Assembly: GCA_019634415.1 (NCBI GenBank)
Contig: JAHQVJ010000039.1
Location: forward strand, 1 to 64,000
Origin: Myxococcales bacterium
GTDB taxonomy: Bacteria > Myxococcota_A > UBA796 > GCA-2862545
Reading direction: 5' to 3'
Length of the DNA: 64,000 bases
The translations under genes were made by a program, and so were the position numbers. Position 1 is the first letter of the stretch, and each line of letters begins with the position of its first letter. The notes below the pieces were generated by a model. That model saw only the letters and a program-made list of their open reading frames with translations. It was not told where the DNA came from and did not search any database. This document shows, piece after piece, positions 15,938-23,865 of this stretch.

Positions 15938-17353
15938 GTGGCTAGACCCGCCGCGACGCCCATACACCGCCTGAAGCGCTCTATCGACCGTGCTCTGCAC
16001 ATGGTCGTGACGGAGCTGGTGTTGTTGATCCTCATCACCGCCTCGGTGTTGCTCACCGCGGTCGAGGTGATGCTCCCGGGCATGGAGCTCCAGGCGGTGG
16101 AGGCGGCCTCTGACGGCTTGACCGCCTTGTTCGCCGTGGAGCTGGTGCTCCGCTTCTGGATCGCGCGGAAGAAGACCCGGTTCTTCGAGCGCTACTGGGT
16201 GGACATCCTGGCGGTGTTGCCGCTGATCCGCCCGCTACGCCTGTTTCGCGTGCTCCGGATGCTGCGCCTCTTCCGAGCGGGAGTGCTCTTCCGTCGCAGG
16301 ATCTCCACCTTCAATGGCGGCTTCCGGACCCAGGGTGGCGAGTTCCTGGGCTTAATGATCGCGACCATCTTGATCCTGGTCTTCTGCGCCATCGTGCTGC
16401 GGGCGGTGGAGGGGCCGGGCAACGGCGAGTTCGACACGCTGTCCGAGGTGCTGTGGTTCTCGGCCTTCAGCTTGGTGGGGGGCGAGCCCATCGGTGGAAC
16501 CCCTGTGAGCGACGCGGGCCGCTGGACCACGCTGCTGCTCATGGTCGGAGGCATGACCCTGTTCGGGGTCTTCGTGGGCACCGTGTCGGCAGGGATGGTC
16601 ACCCGCTTGCGCGGGCGGCTGGAGGTACACGAGTTGGACATCGACGAGCTGGTGGATCACGTGGTGGTCTGCGGTTGGAATCACTCGGCCCGCGCCGTGC
16701 TCACGGAGATGTTCGGGCCCGGCTCGCCGGTGGGACGAGCGGTCGTGGTCGTCACCGAGAAGCCGATCCCCGACGACGACATCCCGATGGACAAGGTCCG
16801 GGTGGAGCACCTGTACCGGCACATCGGGGACTACACGCGCGAGACGGTGCTGAAGGCCATTGGGATCGTGAACGCCGAGTCGGTGATCCTCATGGCGGAC
16901 GATCTGGTGGCTCGCTCCAACCAGGACTGCGACGCGCGCACGGTGCTCGCGGCACTCACCATCGAGCGCATGGTGCCCGACATCTACACCGTGGCCGAGC
17001 TGCACAGTCGGCAGAGCGAGGAGCTGCTGCGCAACTCCGGCGTGGAGGACGTGGTGGTGGCGGACTTCTATGCCGGCATGATCCTGGGCAGCGTCCAGCG
17101 GAACCGGGGGCTGGTGCGCGTGCTCAACGACATCCTCACCCAGGCCCACGGCAGCGCGTTCCACACCGTGTCGCTTCCCAAGTCCTGGGCAGGTCGACGG
17201 GCGGCGGAGCTGCACCAGGAGCTGTATCGCGAACACCGCGCGCTGCTGGTGTCGGTGGAGCAGGAGGGCAACGTGTTCGTGAACCCCGACCCGGAGGTGG
17301 AGCTCACCGCGGGTCAGCGGATCGTGGTGATCTGTCAGCGGATTCCCTTCTGA
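15938..17353 (+). CDS. Voltage-sensor-type cation channel with cytoplasmic RCK/TrkA-N domain and unusual pore motif
   Basis: 471 residues from a GTG start. Residues 1-225 hold six membrane segments, including an Arg-rich S4-like helix (RPLRLFRVLRMLRLFRAG). The pore loop between S5 and S6 reads FSLVGGEPIGGTP, where potassium channels have TVGYGD; the GYG signature is missing. The C-terminal part (about 235-471) is a RCK/TrkA-N regulatory domain beginning HVVVCGWNHSARAVL, followed by a TrkA-C-like end. RCK domains gate channels by binding ligands such as Ca2+, Na+ or nucleotides. The ion passed here cannot be read from the sequence. The gene overlaps the downstream aminotransferase start by 1 bp (TGATG). 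Confidence 0.85.
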   Translation: MARPAATPIHRLKRSIDRALHMVVTELVLLILITASVLLTAVEVMLPGMELQAVEAASDGLTALFAVELVLRFWIARKKTRFFERYWVDILAVLPLIRPLRLFRVLRMLRLFRAGVLFRRRISTFNGGFRTQGGEFLGLMIATILILVFCAIVLRAVEGPGNGEFDTLSEVLWFSAFSLVGGEPIGGTPVSDAGRWTTLLLMVGGMTLFGVFVGTVSAGMVTRLRGRLEVHELDIDELVDHVVVCGWNHSARAVLTEMFGPGSPVGRAVVVVTEKPIPDDDIPMDKVRVEHLYRHIGDYTRETVLKAIGIVNAESVILMADDLVARSNQDCDARTVLAALTIERMVPDIYTVAELHSRQSEELLRNSGVEDVVVADFYAGMILGSVQRNRGLVRVLNDILTQAHGSAFHTVSLPKSWAGRRAAELHQELYREHRALLVSVEQEGNVFVNPDPEVELTAGQRIVVICQRIPF

Positions 17354-18786
17354 TGCGGGTGCGCGTGGAGCTGGGCTCCGGCGTGCCGGACACGCAGGCG
17401 GCACTCGCCACGGCCTGGGCCCGGGCGCTGTCCGCCGCCCACGTGTGGGTGCCATCGTCCCCAGCAGATGCGGACGTGGTCCGGGTCATGCGGGAGGTGG
17501 GCGTCGAGCTGCCGCTCCGGGTGGAGGATGGGGGCACTGCCGAGATCACGCTGGTGCTGCAGCCCGTGCCCCAAGGCCCGCTCCGCACGGTGCGAGATCG
17601 GCTCGAGCCGATGGTGGCCGACGCGCTGTCGCAGCAGGGGCTGCTGTTCGACGCGCGACCCTGGGCCAGCCACTTCGCCTTGGCACCCGACATGGTGTTC
17701 CTGAACAACGGCTCCTTCGGGGCCACGCCGCGCTCGGTGCTCGCCGCCCAGCGGCGCCTCGTGGACGAGATGGAGGCGCAGCCCATCCGGTTCATGGCCG
17801 AGATCCCGCAGCGCCTGCGGGCGGCTGCAGAGCGGGTGGCGGGTATGTTGGGCGCCGACCCGGCGGGAACCGTCTTCGTCGACAACGCCACGAGCGGTGT
17901 GGACACGGTGCTCGCCTCCATCGACTGGCGCCCGGGCGATGTGATCGTGGCCACCACCCACGTCTACCCCGCCGTGCACAACGGGCTGCGCCGTCTGGTG
18001 GAGCGGTTCGGCGTGCAGCTCGTGTCCATCGAGATCCCATTCCCGGTGACGGGCCCCGAGGACGTGCTCGCGCGGGTGCGAGACGCCTGGCCCGACGGTG
18101 CGCGGCTCGCGGTGTTCGACCACATCACATCTGCCACTGGGTTGGTGTTGCCGGTGATGGAGCTCGTGGCCTTCGCACGCGAGCGAGGCGCAGAGGTCCT
18201 CGTGGACGGCGCGCACGCTCCCGGGCAGGTGCCGGTGGACCTCGACGAGCTGGGTGCCGACTACTGGGTGGGCAACTGCCACAAGTGGCTGTTCACCCCC
18301 AAGAGCTGTGCGGTGCTCCACGTGGCTGCTGCCCACCGGAGCCAGATCTTGCCCTTGGTGATCTCCCATGGCTTCGGGGGGCCCATGACGAGCCAGTTCG
18401 ACTTCGTGGGCACGCGCGACTACAGCCCTTGGTTGGCTGTCGAGGCAGCGCTGGACTTCGTGGAGGAGGCCGGCGGGGCGAACCGGATCCGGGCGCACAA
18501 CATCCGCCTGCGTCGCCGTGGCACCGAGCAGCTCGGTGAGCGTTTGGATCTGGCTCGGGGTGCACCCTCCACGATGCTCGCGGCGATGGAGTCTCGCCCA
18601 CTTCCCATTTCGGCAGGGTCCGACGCGCTGGCGCTCAACCGACGTCTGTGGGAGCGCCATCGGGTGGAGGCGATGATCGCCCCTTTCGCAGATCGGCTCC
18701 TCCTTCGGACTTCTGCCCAGTTGTTCAATTCCATGTCCGATTTCGAGAGGCTCGGGCAGGCGTTGAGTGAGGAACTGTCTGGCTGA
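17353..18786 (+). CDS. Class V PLP-dependent aminotransferase-fold enzyme
   Basis: 477 residues, ATG at 17353 overlapping the channel stop. From about residue 110 it matches the class V family (isopenicillin-N epimerase and cysteine-desulfurase-like). Landmarks are FLNNGSFGATPRSV, FVDNATSGVD, VDGAHAPGQVPVDL and the PLP-binding lysine in NCHKWLFTPK. The fold binds pyridoxal phosphate; the reaction may be epimerisation, transamination or C-S lyase chemistry. The first 110 residues are an unusual N-terminal extension with strand-helix pattern (MRVRVELGSGVPDTQ) not typical for the family. The substrate is not predictable from context; the upstream neighbour is an ion channel. Confidence 0.85.
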   Translation: MRVRVELGSGVPDTQAALATAWARALSAAHVWVPSSPADADVVRVMREVGVELPLRVEDGGTAEITLVLQPVPQGPLRTVRDRLEPMVADALSQQGLLFDARPWASHFALAPDMVFLNNGSFGATPRSVLAAQRRLVDEMEAQPIRFMAEIPQRLRAAAERVAGMLGADPAGTVFVDNATSGVDTVLASIDWRPGDVIVATTHVYPAVHNGLRRLVERFGVQLVSIEIPFPVTGPEDVLARVRDAWPDGARLAVFDHITSATGLVLPVMELVAFARERGAEVLVDGAHAPGQVPVDLDELGADYWVGNCHKWLFTPKSCAVLHVAAAHRSQILPLVISHGFGGPMTSQFDFVGTRDYSPWLAVEAALDFVEEAGGANRIRAHNIRLRRRGTEQLGERLDLARGAPSTMLAAMESRPLPISAGSDALALNRRLWERHRVEAMIAPFADRLLLRTSAQLFNSMSDFERLGQALSEELSG

Positions 18787-18848
18787 TCGGGAAGAGGCTT
18801 GTTGGGGGGCTCGTCTTCTCGTATCCTTGTTGGCAAAGGGAGTTGCCA

Positions 18849-19268
18849 TTGCCCGCAAATCGTGAGGTCAGCGAGTGGCTCGACGCCTACACCAACCCCA
18901 TGGCGCCGGTGGTCCGTAAGGTTCGAGCAGTGATCCTCGATGCCGATCCACGCATCGGGGAGTGCATCAAGTGGAAGAGCCCCACGTTCGTCTTTCGAGG
19001 GAACTTGGCGAGCTTTCAGCCACGCATCACGCGCCATGCTTGCCTGATGTTCCACACGGGCGCCCACATCCCGGGCGTCTATCCGAGCCTCGAGGGCACG
19101 GGCGGAGCGACTCGCTACATGCGCTTCACCTCCTTGGCCGACGTCGACCGACTGGCCCACGAGCTTCGTGCCATCGTGAGAGCGTGGTGCGATCTTCGCG
19201 CCGAAGCCCGCAGCTCGGGTCGAACTCGGATGCCCCCACAAGGGCCGCAGTACGCCACGGTGCCCTAG
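18849..19268 (+). CDS. DUF1801-family protein
   Basis: 139 residues from a TTG start at 18849, chosen because AAAGGGAG ends 6 nt upstream; TTG 18843 sits too close to that site. The sequence shows the DUF1801 (YdhG-like) pattern: ILDADPRIGECIKWKSPTFVF near the N terminus and a final helix with basic residues. Family structures are small alpha/beta folds of unknown role, sometimes linked to iron or stress. The C-terminal tail is rich in Arg and Pro. It converges with the SRAP gene 18 bp away. Confidence 0.75.
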   Translation: MPANREVSEWLDAYTNPMAPVVRKVRAVILDADPRIGECIKWKSPTFVFRGNLASFQPRITRHACLMFHTGAHIPGVYPSLEGTGGATRYMRFTSLADVDRLAHELRAIVRAWCDLRAEARSSGRTRMPPQGPQYATVP

Positions 19269-19286
19269 CGCAGGTCGGGCTGCTGG

Positions 19287-19982
19287 CTAGTCGTCGTCCT
19301 CTTCGAAGGGACCCTGAACCTCTGGCCCCTTGTTGCGCACGTTGCCCACGCTCTTGCTGACGCGACGCTCCTTCATGTCGTCGGCGGGGTAGGGCACCAG
19401 CAGCTCCTGCAGCACGGACTTGTCGTCCACGCTGCGGTCGAGCCAGAGATCCCACCGGTCAGCGGGCAGGATGACCGGCATCCGATCGTGGATGGGCTTC
19501 ATCAAGTCGTTGCCCTCGGTGGTCACGATCGTGCAGGAGCGAAGCTCCTCCTCTGTCTCCGGATCCACCCAGGTCTCCCACAGACCAGCCATGGCAAAGG
19601 GCCGCCCGTCGGCCAGCTGGATCAGGTGCGGCGTCTTCTTCTGCGCCTTTCCCGTGCCGACCCGATGCCACTCGTAGAAGCCATCGGCCAGGATCAGCAA
19701 GCGTCGACGCTTGAATGCCGCCCGGAACGCCGGCTTGCTGGCCACGGTCTCGGAGCGTGCGTTGATGGTGCGGTACGCGATCTTCTTGTCTTTCGCCCAG
19801 CGCGGGATCAGGCCCCAGCGGAAGGTCTGCATGCTGCGCTGCCCGTCGTCTTCTTCGACGACACAGGCCACCTGGGTGGTGGGAGCGACGTTGTACCGCG
19901 GAAGGATGTCCGGGAGGACGTCGACCTGGAAGATCTCGGCGATGTCGCTGGCAGGAGCCGTCAGCGCAAAGCGACCACACAT
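19287..19982 (-). CDS. SRAP (YedK/HMCES) DNA-crosslink protein
   Basis: 231 residues beginning MCGRF; Cys2 becomes the N-terminal residue after Met removal and forms a thiazolidine crosslink with abasic sites in single-stranded DNA. The active-site residues are all visible: Cys2, Asn31 (YNVAPT), Asn75 (RTINARSE), Glu104 (GFYEWH) and His165 (PIHDRMP). The protein shields abasic sites at stalled replication forks. Length and motif spacing fit the family. It sits alone, downstream of a 312-bp intergenic region with several hairpins. A short acidic tail (EEDDD) ends it. Confidence 0.95.
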   Translation of the reverse strand: MCGRFALTAPASDIAEIFQVDVLPDILPRYNVAPTTQVACVVEEDDGQRSMQTFRWGLIPRWAKDKKIAYRTINARSETVASKPAFRAAFKRRRLLILADGFYEWHRVGTGKAQKKTPHLIQLADGRPFAMAGLWETWVDPETEEELRSCTIVTTEGNDLMKPIHDRMPVILPADRWDLWLDRSVDDKSVLQELLVPYPADDMKERRVSKSVGNVRNKGPEVQGPFEEDDD

Positions 19983-20294
19983 CGCTGCCTCCAGATTCCT
20001 GTTGACGGTCCGGACGAGCCGATGCCATCCTTAACGCATCTTGCTTTGGGCACGGAGCAAGCTGGTTTACCGGGCAGGGGCTGCCCGGTGGAGTTCTGCT
20101 TGTGGTGTGGGAAAGCAGGTCACCCGCTACCTTTCCATCGTCGCACGAGAAGCTGGGACCGGTGGTGGGAGCGGGTGACCTGCAACTCCCCCCAAATCAC
20201 CGACTGCGACTCGTGCTGTGACGAGTCCGCCGGCTCGGGTTTCACCCATTATGACGCGTGAGACGGAACGTGATCGGGTTCGTGACCGTTTTTG
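19983..20294. other. 312-bp gene-free region with three perfect inverted repeats
   Basis: This gap separates two minus-strand genes and has no plausible coding frame. It holds three perfect stems. ACCGGGCA/TGCCCGGT is 8 bp with a 5-nt loop, at 20069-20089. A 14-bp pair lies at 20115-20128 and 20170-20183 with a 41-nt loop. GACTCGT/ACGAGTC is 7 bp with a 6-nt loop, at 20208-20227. None is followed by a clear T-run. On the minus strand these would form the 3' region of the lipoprotein transcript and the leader of the SRAP transcript. A structured leader, a small RNA or a factor-dependent terminator are all possible. Confidence 0.5.
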
Positions 20295-21122
20295 TCAGTC
20301 TTCGGACCCGCCCGACAGGTAGACGTCGAGGTTTTCGCCCTCAGTCTTCATCGCGTTGATCATCGCATCGAGCGCCAACGCGTCGGGCACATCGGCGCTT
20401 CCGATGTCTGCCGCGATCCAGGTGGTGCCCAGTCGGACCGAGCCGGCGTCCCACGGCATGGTGATCCCCACATAGATCTGCTCGTTGACCTTGATGACGT
20501 CCCAAGGGGGGCGGATCTCGGCTTTGTCCATCAGCCAGGTACGGTGGAGAAGCACCGTCATCTCGTTGCCTTCCTCACCGACCGTGAGCCAGCGGTACTG
20601 GGCACGGCTGCGCGTGGCGATCTTCAGGCCGAGCGTGTAGCTGGCCTCGACCTCGTTGGTGGTGTCGAGGAAGTCGCAGGACTGATCGCGGAAGCAGTCC
20701 GGATCAGTGTCGAAGGTCCGATTGTGGGAGTCGTAGTTGTCGGGGAACACGGTCTCCTGCTCTTCCACCGACAGAGCGGTCCCGATGGGGACCACACCGA
20801 AGCCGGAGTCCACAGCGACGGATGCCCCGGCGAGGCCGTCGAGGTTGTGCTCCCGATCGGGCTCGACGGACTCGAGGACGCCCTCGTCCAGCTCGAGCAC
20901 GCTGTAGCCGTCGCGCACGTTGTCTTTCTCGTCGCTGTCGATGTTGTCCTGCAGCCAGGCCTGGAGGTTGGTGATCCCCAGCTCGAGGTCTGCCGTGTCT
21001 TCGTCTTGGAAGCGCTCGAACAGGAAGCCGGCTAGCTCATTGAGCTCCGATGGCGCCTCGGGGGGCGCCTTGCAGCCGATGATGAAGGAAGAACAAACGA
21101 GAACGGCCAAAGATCTGGTCAT
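20295..21122 (-). CDS. Lipoprotein of unknown function
   Basis: 275 residues from ATG 21122, chosen because it opens a textbook lipoprotein signal (MTRSLAVLVCSSFIIGC). The mature protein is acidic and soluble-looking. It begins with Pro/Glu (KAPPEAPSELNELAG), then a helical stretch (LFERFQDEDTADLELG) and a beta-rich body with two Cys close together (DPDCFRDQSCDF) that could form a disulfide. The last part (PWDVIKVNEQIYVGITMPW) looks like paired strands. No family recognised. A divergent small gene starts about 200 bp away at 21325. Confidence 0.75.
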   Translation of the reverse strand: MTRSLAVLVCSSFIIGCKAPPEAPSELNELAGFLFERFQDEDTADLELGITNLQAWLQDNIDSDEKDNVRDGYSVLELDEGVLESVEPDREHNLDGLAGASVAVDSGFGVVPIGTALSVEEQETVFPDNYDSHNRTFDTDPDCFRDQSCDFLDTTNEVEASYTLGLKIATRSRAQYRWLTVGEEGNEMTVLLHRTWLMDKAEIRPPWDVIKVNEQIYVGITMPWDAGSVRLGTTWIAADIGSADVPDALALDAMINAMKTEGENLDVYLSGGSED

Positions 21123-21324
21123 GCTGCCATCCACTCGCACGATTGTACTGGCACGATGTGCCTCCCGCGCGCCCAAGTTTGGTGACGCGGGGTGACATCC
21201 GGGGATCTTTACCCCAAACGCAGGGTTGAAGAGGAGTCGAATGTGGCTGGACGAGGTGCGTCCAGCCATTGGACACCGCTTCGGCGCTGATGAGTCGGGT
21301 GTGTGTGTTGGAGGTCTGGTCGAG

Positions 21325-21498
21325 ATGAAGCGCGTGGTGATGATTCTGACGTTGGTAGCTGGAGCATTCGGCCTGGGGGCAACGGGAGCGCCCGGACAGG
21401 CGATCGCCACGGCGGTGGCCCTGCTCGTTCCGGAAGGCGCCGACGCGCCAGCGGCACAGACCCGCCCCGTGCAGGCGACCCCGCGAGAAGGGGGCTGA
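21325..21498 (+). CDS. Small exported peptide of unknown function
   Basis: 57 residues from ATG 21325, with GGAGG about 10 nt upstream. It consists of a hydrophobic N-terminal segment (VVMILTLVAGAFGLGATG), a second hydrophobic run (AIATAVALLV) and a Pro/Ala tail. It could be a small secreted or membrane peptide. An in-frame ATG at 21226 would add a cytoplasmic-looking stretch and is less likely. It lies 17 bp upstream of the exported peptidase-like gene and may be co-transcribed. Confidence 0.45.
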   Translation: MKRVVMILTLVAGAFGLGATGAPGQAIATAVALLVPEGADAPAAQTRPVQATPREGG

Positions 21499-21515
21499 CG
21501 AGGTAAGACGCCCCT

Positions 21516-22418
21516 ATGGCATGGCTAGGCTGGCTGGGGATCGCCGCAGCACTCGCGGGCGCGACGTGGGAGGTGGATGCGACGTCGCTGCACCTGCACC
21601 GCGGCACCGCTCCCGTGGCGACCTTCGCCCCCTGCGACGCCGATGCACCCGAGGACGAGGCGCCGCGCACGCTGGGGGTGGCGCTGGTGGCCTACTCCAA
21701 GAAGCAGGGCACGATGAGCTGGGGGCACGCCTCGCTGCGGGTGGTGTCCTGCAGCGGTCCAGAGCTCGTCGACCTGGAGTACGAGACCTACCGCCTGTCG
21801 GGCTGGAACGAGGAGCAGCTGCGCAGCGAGCATCGCGGCGAGGTGTTCACTCGCGGTGACTGGCTGAGCAGCCAGCGGGGGGCGCTCGTGCTGTTCCGCA
21901 ACCGCGATCCCGTCGACGCGGGGTGGTACGGCGACGCCCAAGCGCGCAACCGCGAGATCTACGAGGTGTGGCTGGATCTGAGCCAAGAGGACCTCGACGC
22001 CGTCGCGCAGCGCGCTGATGCGGCCTATGCCGAGCAGCTGAGTCGGCTTCGCGCCGGGCAGGATCTACCGCAGCGCTACGACGTGGTGCGGCGCAACTGC
22101 ACCTGGGTGCTCTCGTCGTTCCTGCCGCAGGAGCTGGTGCGGGGCGCGCCCATCACGCCCTTCGCGTGGGTGCGGAGACTGCCCCCCGATGTGGTGCGCG
22201 CTCGGGTGCTCCATCCGTCTCATCACCTCGTGAATCGCTGGGACGGATCGCTGCTCGGGGTCACCGAGCGCGTGCGGCCCGTGTTTCGTCGTCCGCGCCG
22301 CATCCGGCGCGACCGGCTCGATGCGGTGCATGCCTCGCTGTCGGGGGCGCGCCCGTGGCTCCCGGCCGTGGCTGGTGGTGGGGGCGGCTCGGACGAGCGC
22401 GAGGTCGGGGTCCCTTAG
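21516..22418 (+). CDS. Exported protein with papain-like (NlpC/P60 or DUF4105-type) signature
   Basis: 300 residues with an N-terminal signal segment (MAWLGWLGIAAALAGA). Two elements suggest a permuted papain-like fold: WGHASLRV, with a candidate catalytic His, and RRNCTWVL near residue 200, with a candidate catalytic Cys. The order His-then-Cys is typical of circularly permuted NlpC/P60 and DUF4105/Lnb-type domains. These act on peptides, lipids or cell-wall links outside the cytoplasm. The C-terminal 60 residues are Arg- and Gly-rich and probably disordered. Function is inferred from two short motifs only. Confidence 0.6.
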   Translation: MAWLGWLGIAAALAGATWEVDATSLHLHRGTAPVATFAPCDADAPEDEAPRTLGVALVAYSKKQGTMSWGHASLRVVSCSGPELVDLEYETYRLSGWNEEQLRSEHRGEVFTRGDWLSSQRGALVLFRNRDPVDAGWYGDAQARNREIYEVWLDLSQEDLDAVAQRADAAYAEQLSRLRAGQDLPQRYDVVRRNCTWVLSSFLPQELVRGAPITPFAWVRRLPPDVVRARVLHPSHHLVNRWDGSLLGVTERVRPVFRRPRRIRRDRLDAVHASLSGARPWLPAVAGGGGGSDEREVGVP

Positions 22419-22428
22419 CCCTGCCGGG

Positions 22429-22908
22429 CTACTTCTCCGCGAGCGCCGGGGCGGCGAAGTCGGTGAAGCGGACGATGTCGCGGAACCCGCGCCCCTGGCA
22501 CGTGGTCCAGATCAGCGCGGTGTAGGTGTCGCCCGGAATCATGGGCGCGGCCTCCCAGGTGACGCCGTCCTCTCGAGACAGCGTGTCGATCTCGGGCACC
22601 ACGCCATAGGTCAGCTCCAGCGGGATGCACTTCAGGAACTCCCGGTCCTCCTTGTCGCGGCAGTCCAGCTCTCCGCCTTCGACCCCCGCGTTGCGCTCGC
22701 ACTCGCACACCAGCTCCCACGCCGGGGCACCCAGCTCGTCGAGTACGGCGAAGCCGTTGGGCTGGTCTCCATCGAAGGCGAACTGAACGGGGTCCGTCGT
22801 CGTGTCCACCGTCACCGGGCTGTGCAGCACGTCTTCGCAGTCGGGTCCGCGGTATCCACGGCCGCACGCCACGCAGCCCAGGAGCACCCATGGCACGACA
22901 CGCTGCAT
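22429..22908 (-). CDS. Cysteine-containing lipoprotein of unknown function
   Basis: 159 residues from ATG 22908, behind GGGAGGAG. The signal peptide ends CVACG, giving a lipobox-like cleavage before Cys. The mature part has several further Cys (PDCEDV, LVCECE, LDCRDK, LKCIP, TTCQG) that probably pair as disulfides in the periplasm. The body is beta-rich. No domain recognised. The gene is divergent from signal peptidase I (start 22967), leaving 58 bp. Confidence 0.7.
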   Translation of the reverse strand: MQRVVPWVLLGCVACGRGYRGPDCEDVLHSPVTVDTTTDPVQFAFDGDQPNGFAVLDELGAPAWELVCECERNAGVEGGELDCRDKEDREFLKCIPLELTYGVVPEIDTLSREDGVTWEAAPMIPGDTYTALIWTTCQGRGFRDIVRFTDFAAPALAEK

Positions 22909-22966
22909 CCTCTCCTCCCAGGCGGGCCGATGGCCCGGCTTCCCGCGCAATGTTACGCGGCGCGCC

Positions 22967-23857
22967 ATGATCGTGGCCAGGGCCTGTATCGCGGCACTGT
23001 GGGCTCTGGTGGTGCCAGGGGCAGGGCACGCCTACGTCGGCGACCTGCGAACCGCACTGACCGTCATGTTCCTCGCGCCAGCCCTGGGCGCGCTGGTTTG
23101 CCTGTGCACTGCCACTGGATGGATTCCGCCCGAACTCTTCGTGCCTCTGGCATTGGGAGCGCCGGGCTTGGTGCTGGTGGCCACCGCCGTCTCGGCGGCA
23201 TGGTCGGTGGTGAAGGGGGCCGAGACCTGGAACGGGTCGGCCGTGGCCAGCTTCGCCTTCGGATCGGCGTTCCTCACCGTGGGGGCGATGGCCATCGTGC
23301 ACGCGGAGGTGCTCTCGCTGCGTCGCATCGCGAGCTCGAGCATGCTGCCGCTGCTGGAGGTCGGTGACTACGTCCTCGTCCGGAGGGGCCAGTTCGCCCC
23401 CGAGGCTTTGCGCGGGCAGATCCTGGAGTTCCGCTTTCCACGAGACCGTCGGTTCACCTATGTGCAGCGCGTGATCGGCGTGGGCGGGGAGGAGGTCTCG
23501 ATGACGGGCTTCGTGCCCGAGATCGATGGTGCGGCGTTCGTCTGGAGCGAGCCCGGAACGGGGGAGTGGCGTGGTGCCGACTGCACCGTGCGCACTGACG
23601 ATCGCGCGACGGAGACGCCGGAGGGACAGTCCGGCTACACCGTGCTCGGGGGCCAGCTCGACTCGAAGGACAAGCCCCTGCGCTTGGGATCGGACGAGCT
23701 GTTCATGTTGAGCGACAACCGGTCGAACGCAGACGACTCCAGGCGCTGGGGTCCGCTGCCTCGCCGAGACGTGTCCGGTCAGGTCTTCGGCATCGCGATG
23801 TCGTGGGATCCGTGTGAGGGGCGCCTGCGCTCCCAGCGCGCTGGGGCGCTGCCCTGA
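22967..23857 (+). CDS. Signal peptidase I-family protein with N-terminal membrane domain; catalytic Lys replaced by Gln
   Basis: 296 residues. About 110 N-terminal residues form several membrane helices (ALWALVVPGAGHAYVGD and following). An S26 peptidase domain follows. The nucleophile Ser125 is in ASSSMLPLLEVGD and the distal box is present (SDNRSNADDSRRWG). The general-base lysine that family members carry in YxKRviG is Gln167 here (YVQRVIGVGGEE; codon CAG at 23465-23467). Signal peptidase I removes signal peptides at the outer face of the inner membrane. With Gln in this position the protein may be inactive or use another base. A second, normal signal peptidase probably exists elsewhere in the genome. 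It lies 8 bp before the oligopeptide-binding gene. Confidence 0.85.
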   Translation: MIVARACIAALWALVVPGAGHAYVGDLRTALTVMFLAPALGALVCLCTATGWIPPELFVPLALGAPGLVLVATAVSAAWSVVKGAETWNGSAVASFAFGSAFLTVGAMAIVHAEVLSLRRIASSSMLPLLEVGDYVLVRRGQFAPEALRGQILEFRFPRDRRFTYVQRVIGVGGEEVSMTGFVPEIDGAAFVWSEPGTGEWRGADCTVRTDDRATETPEGQSGYTVLGGQLDSKDKPLRLGSDELFMLSDNRSNADDSRRWGPLPRRDVSGQVFGIAMSWDPCEGRLRSQRAGALP

Positions 23858-23865
23858 GGGGCCCC

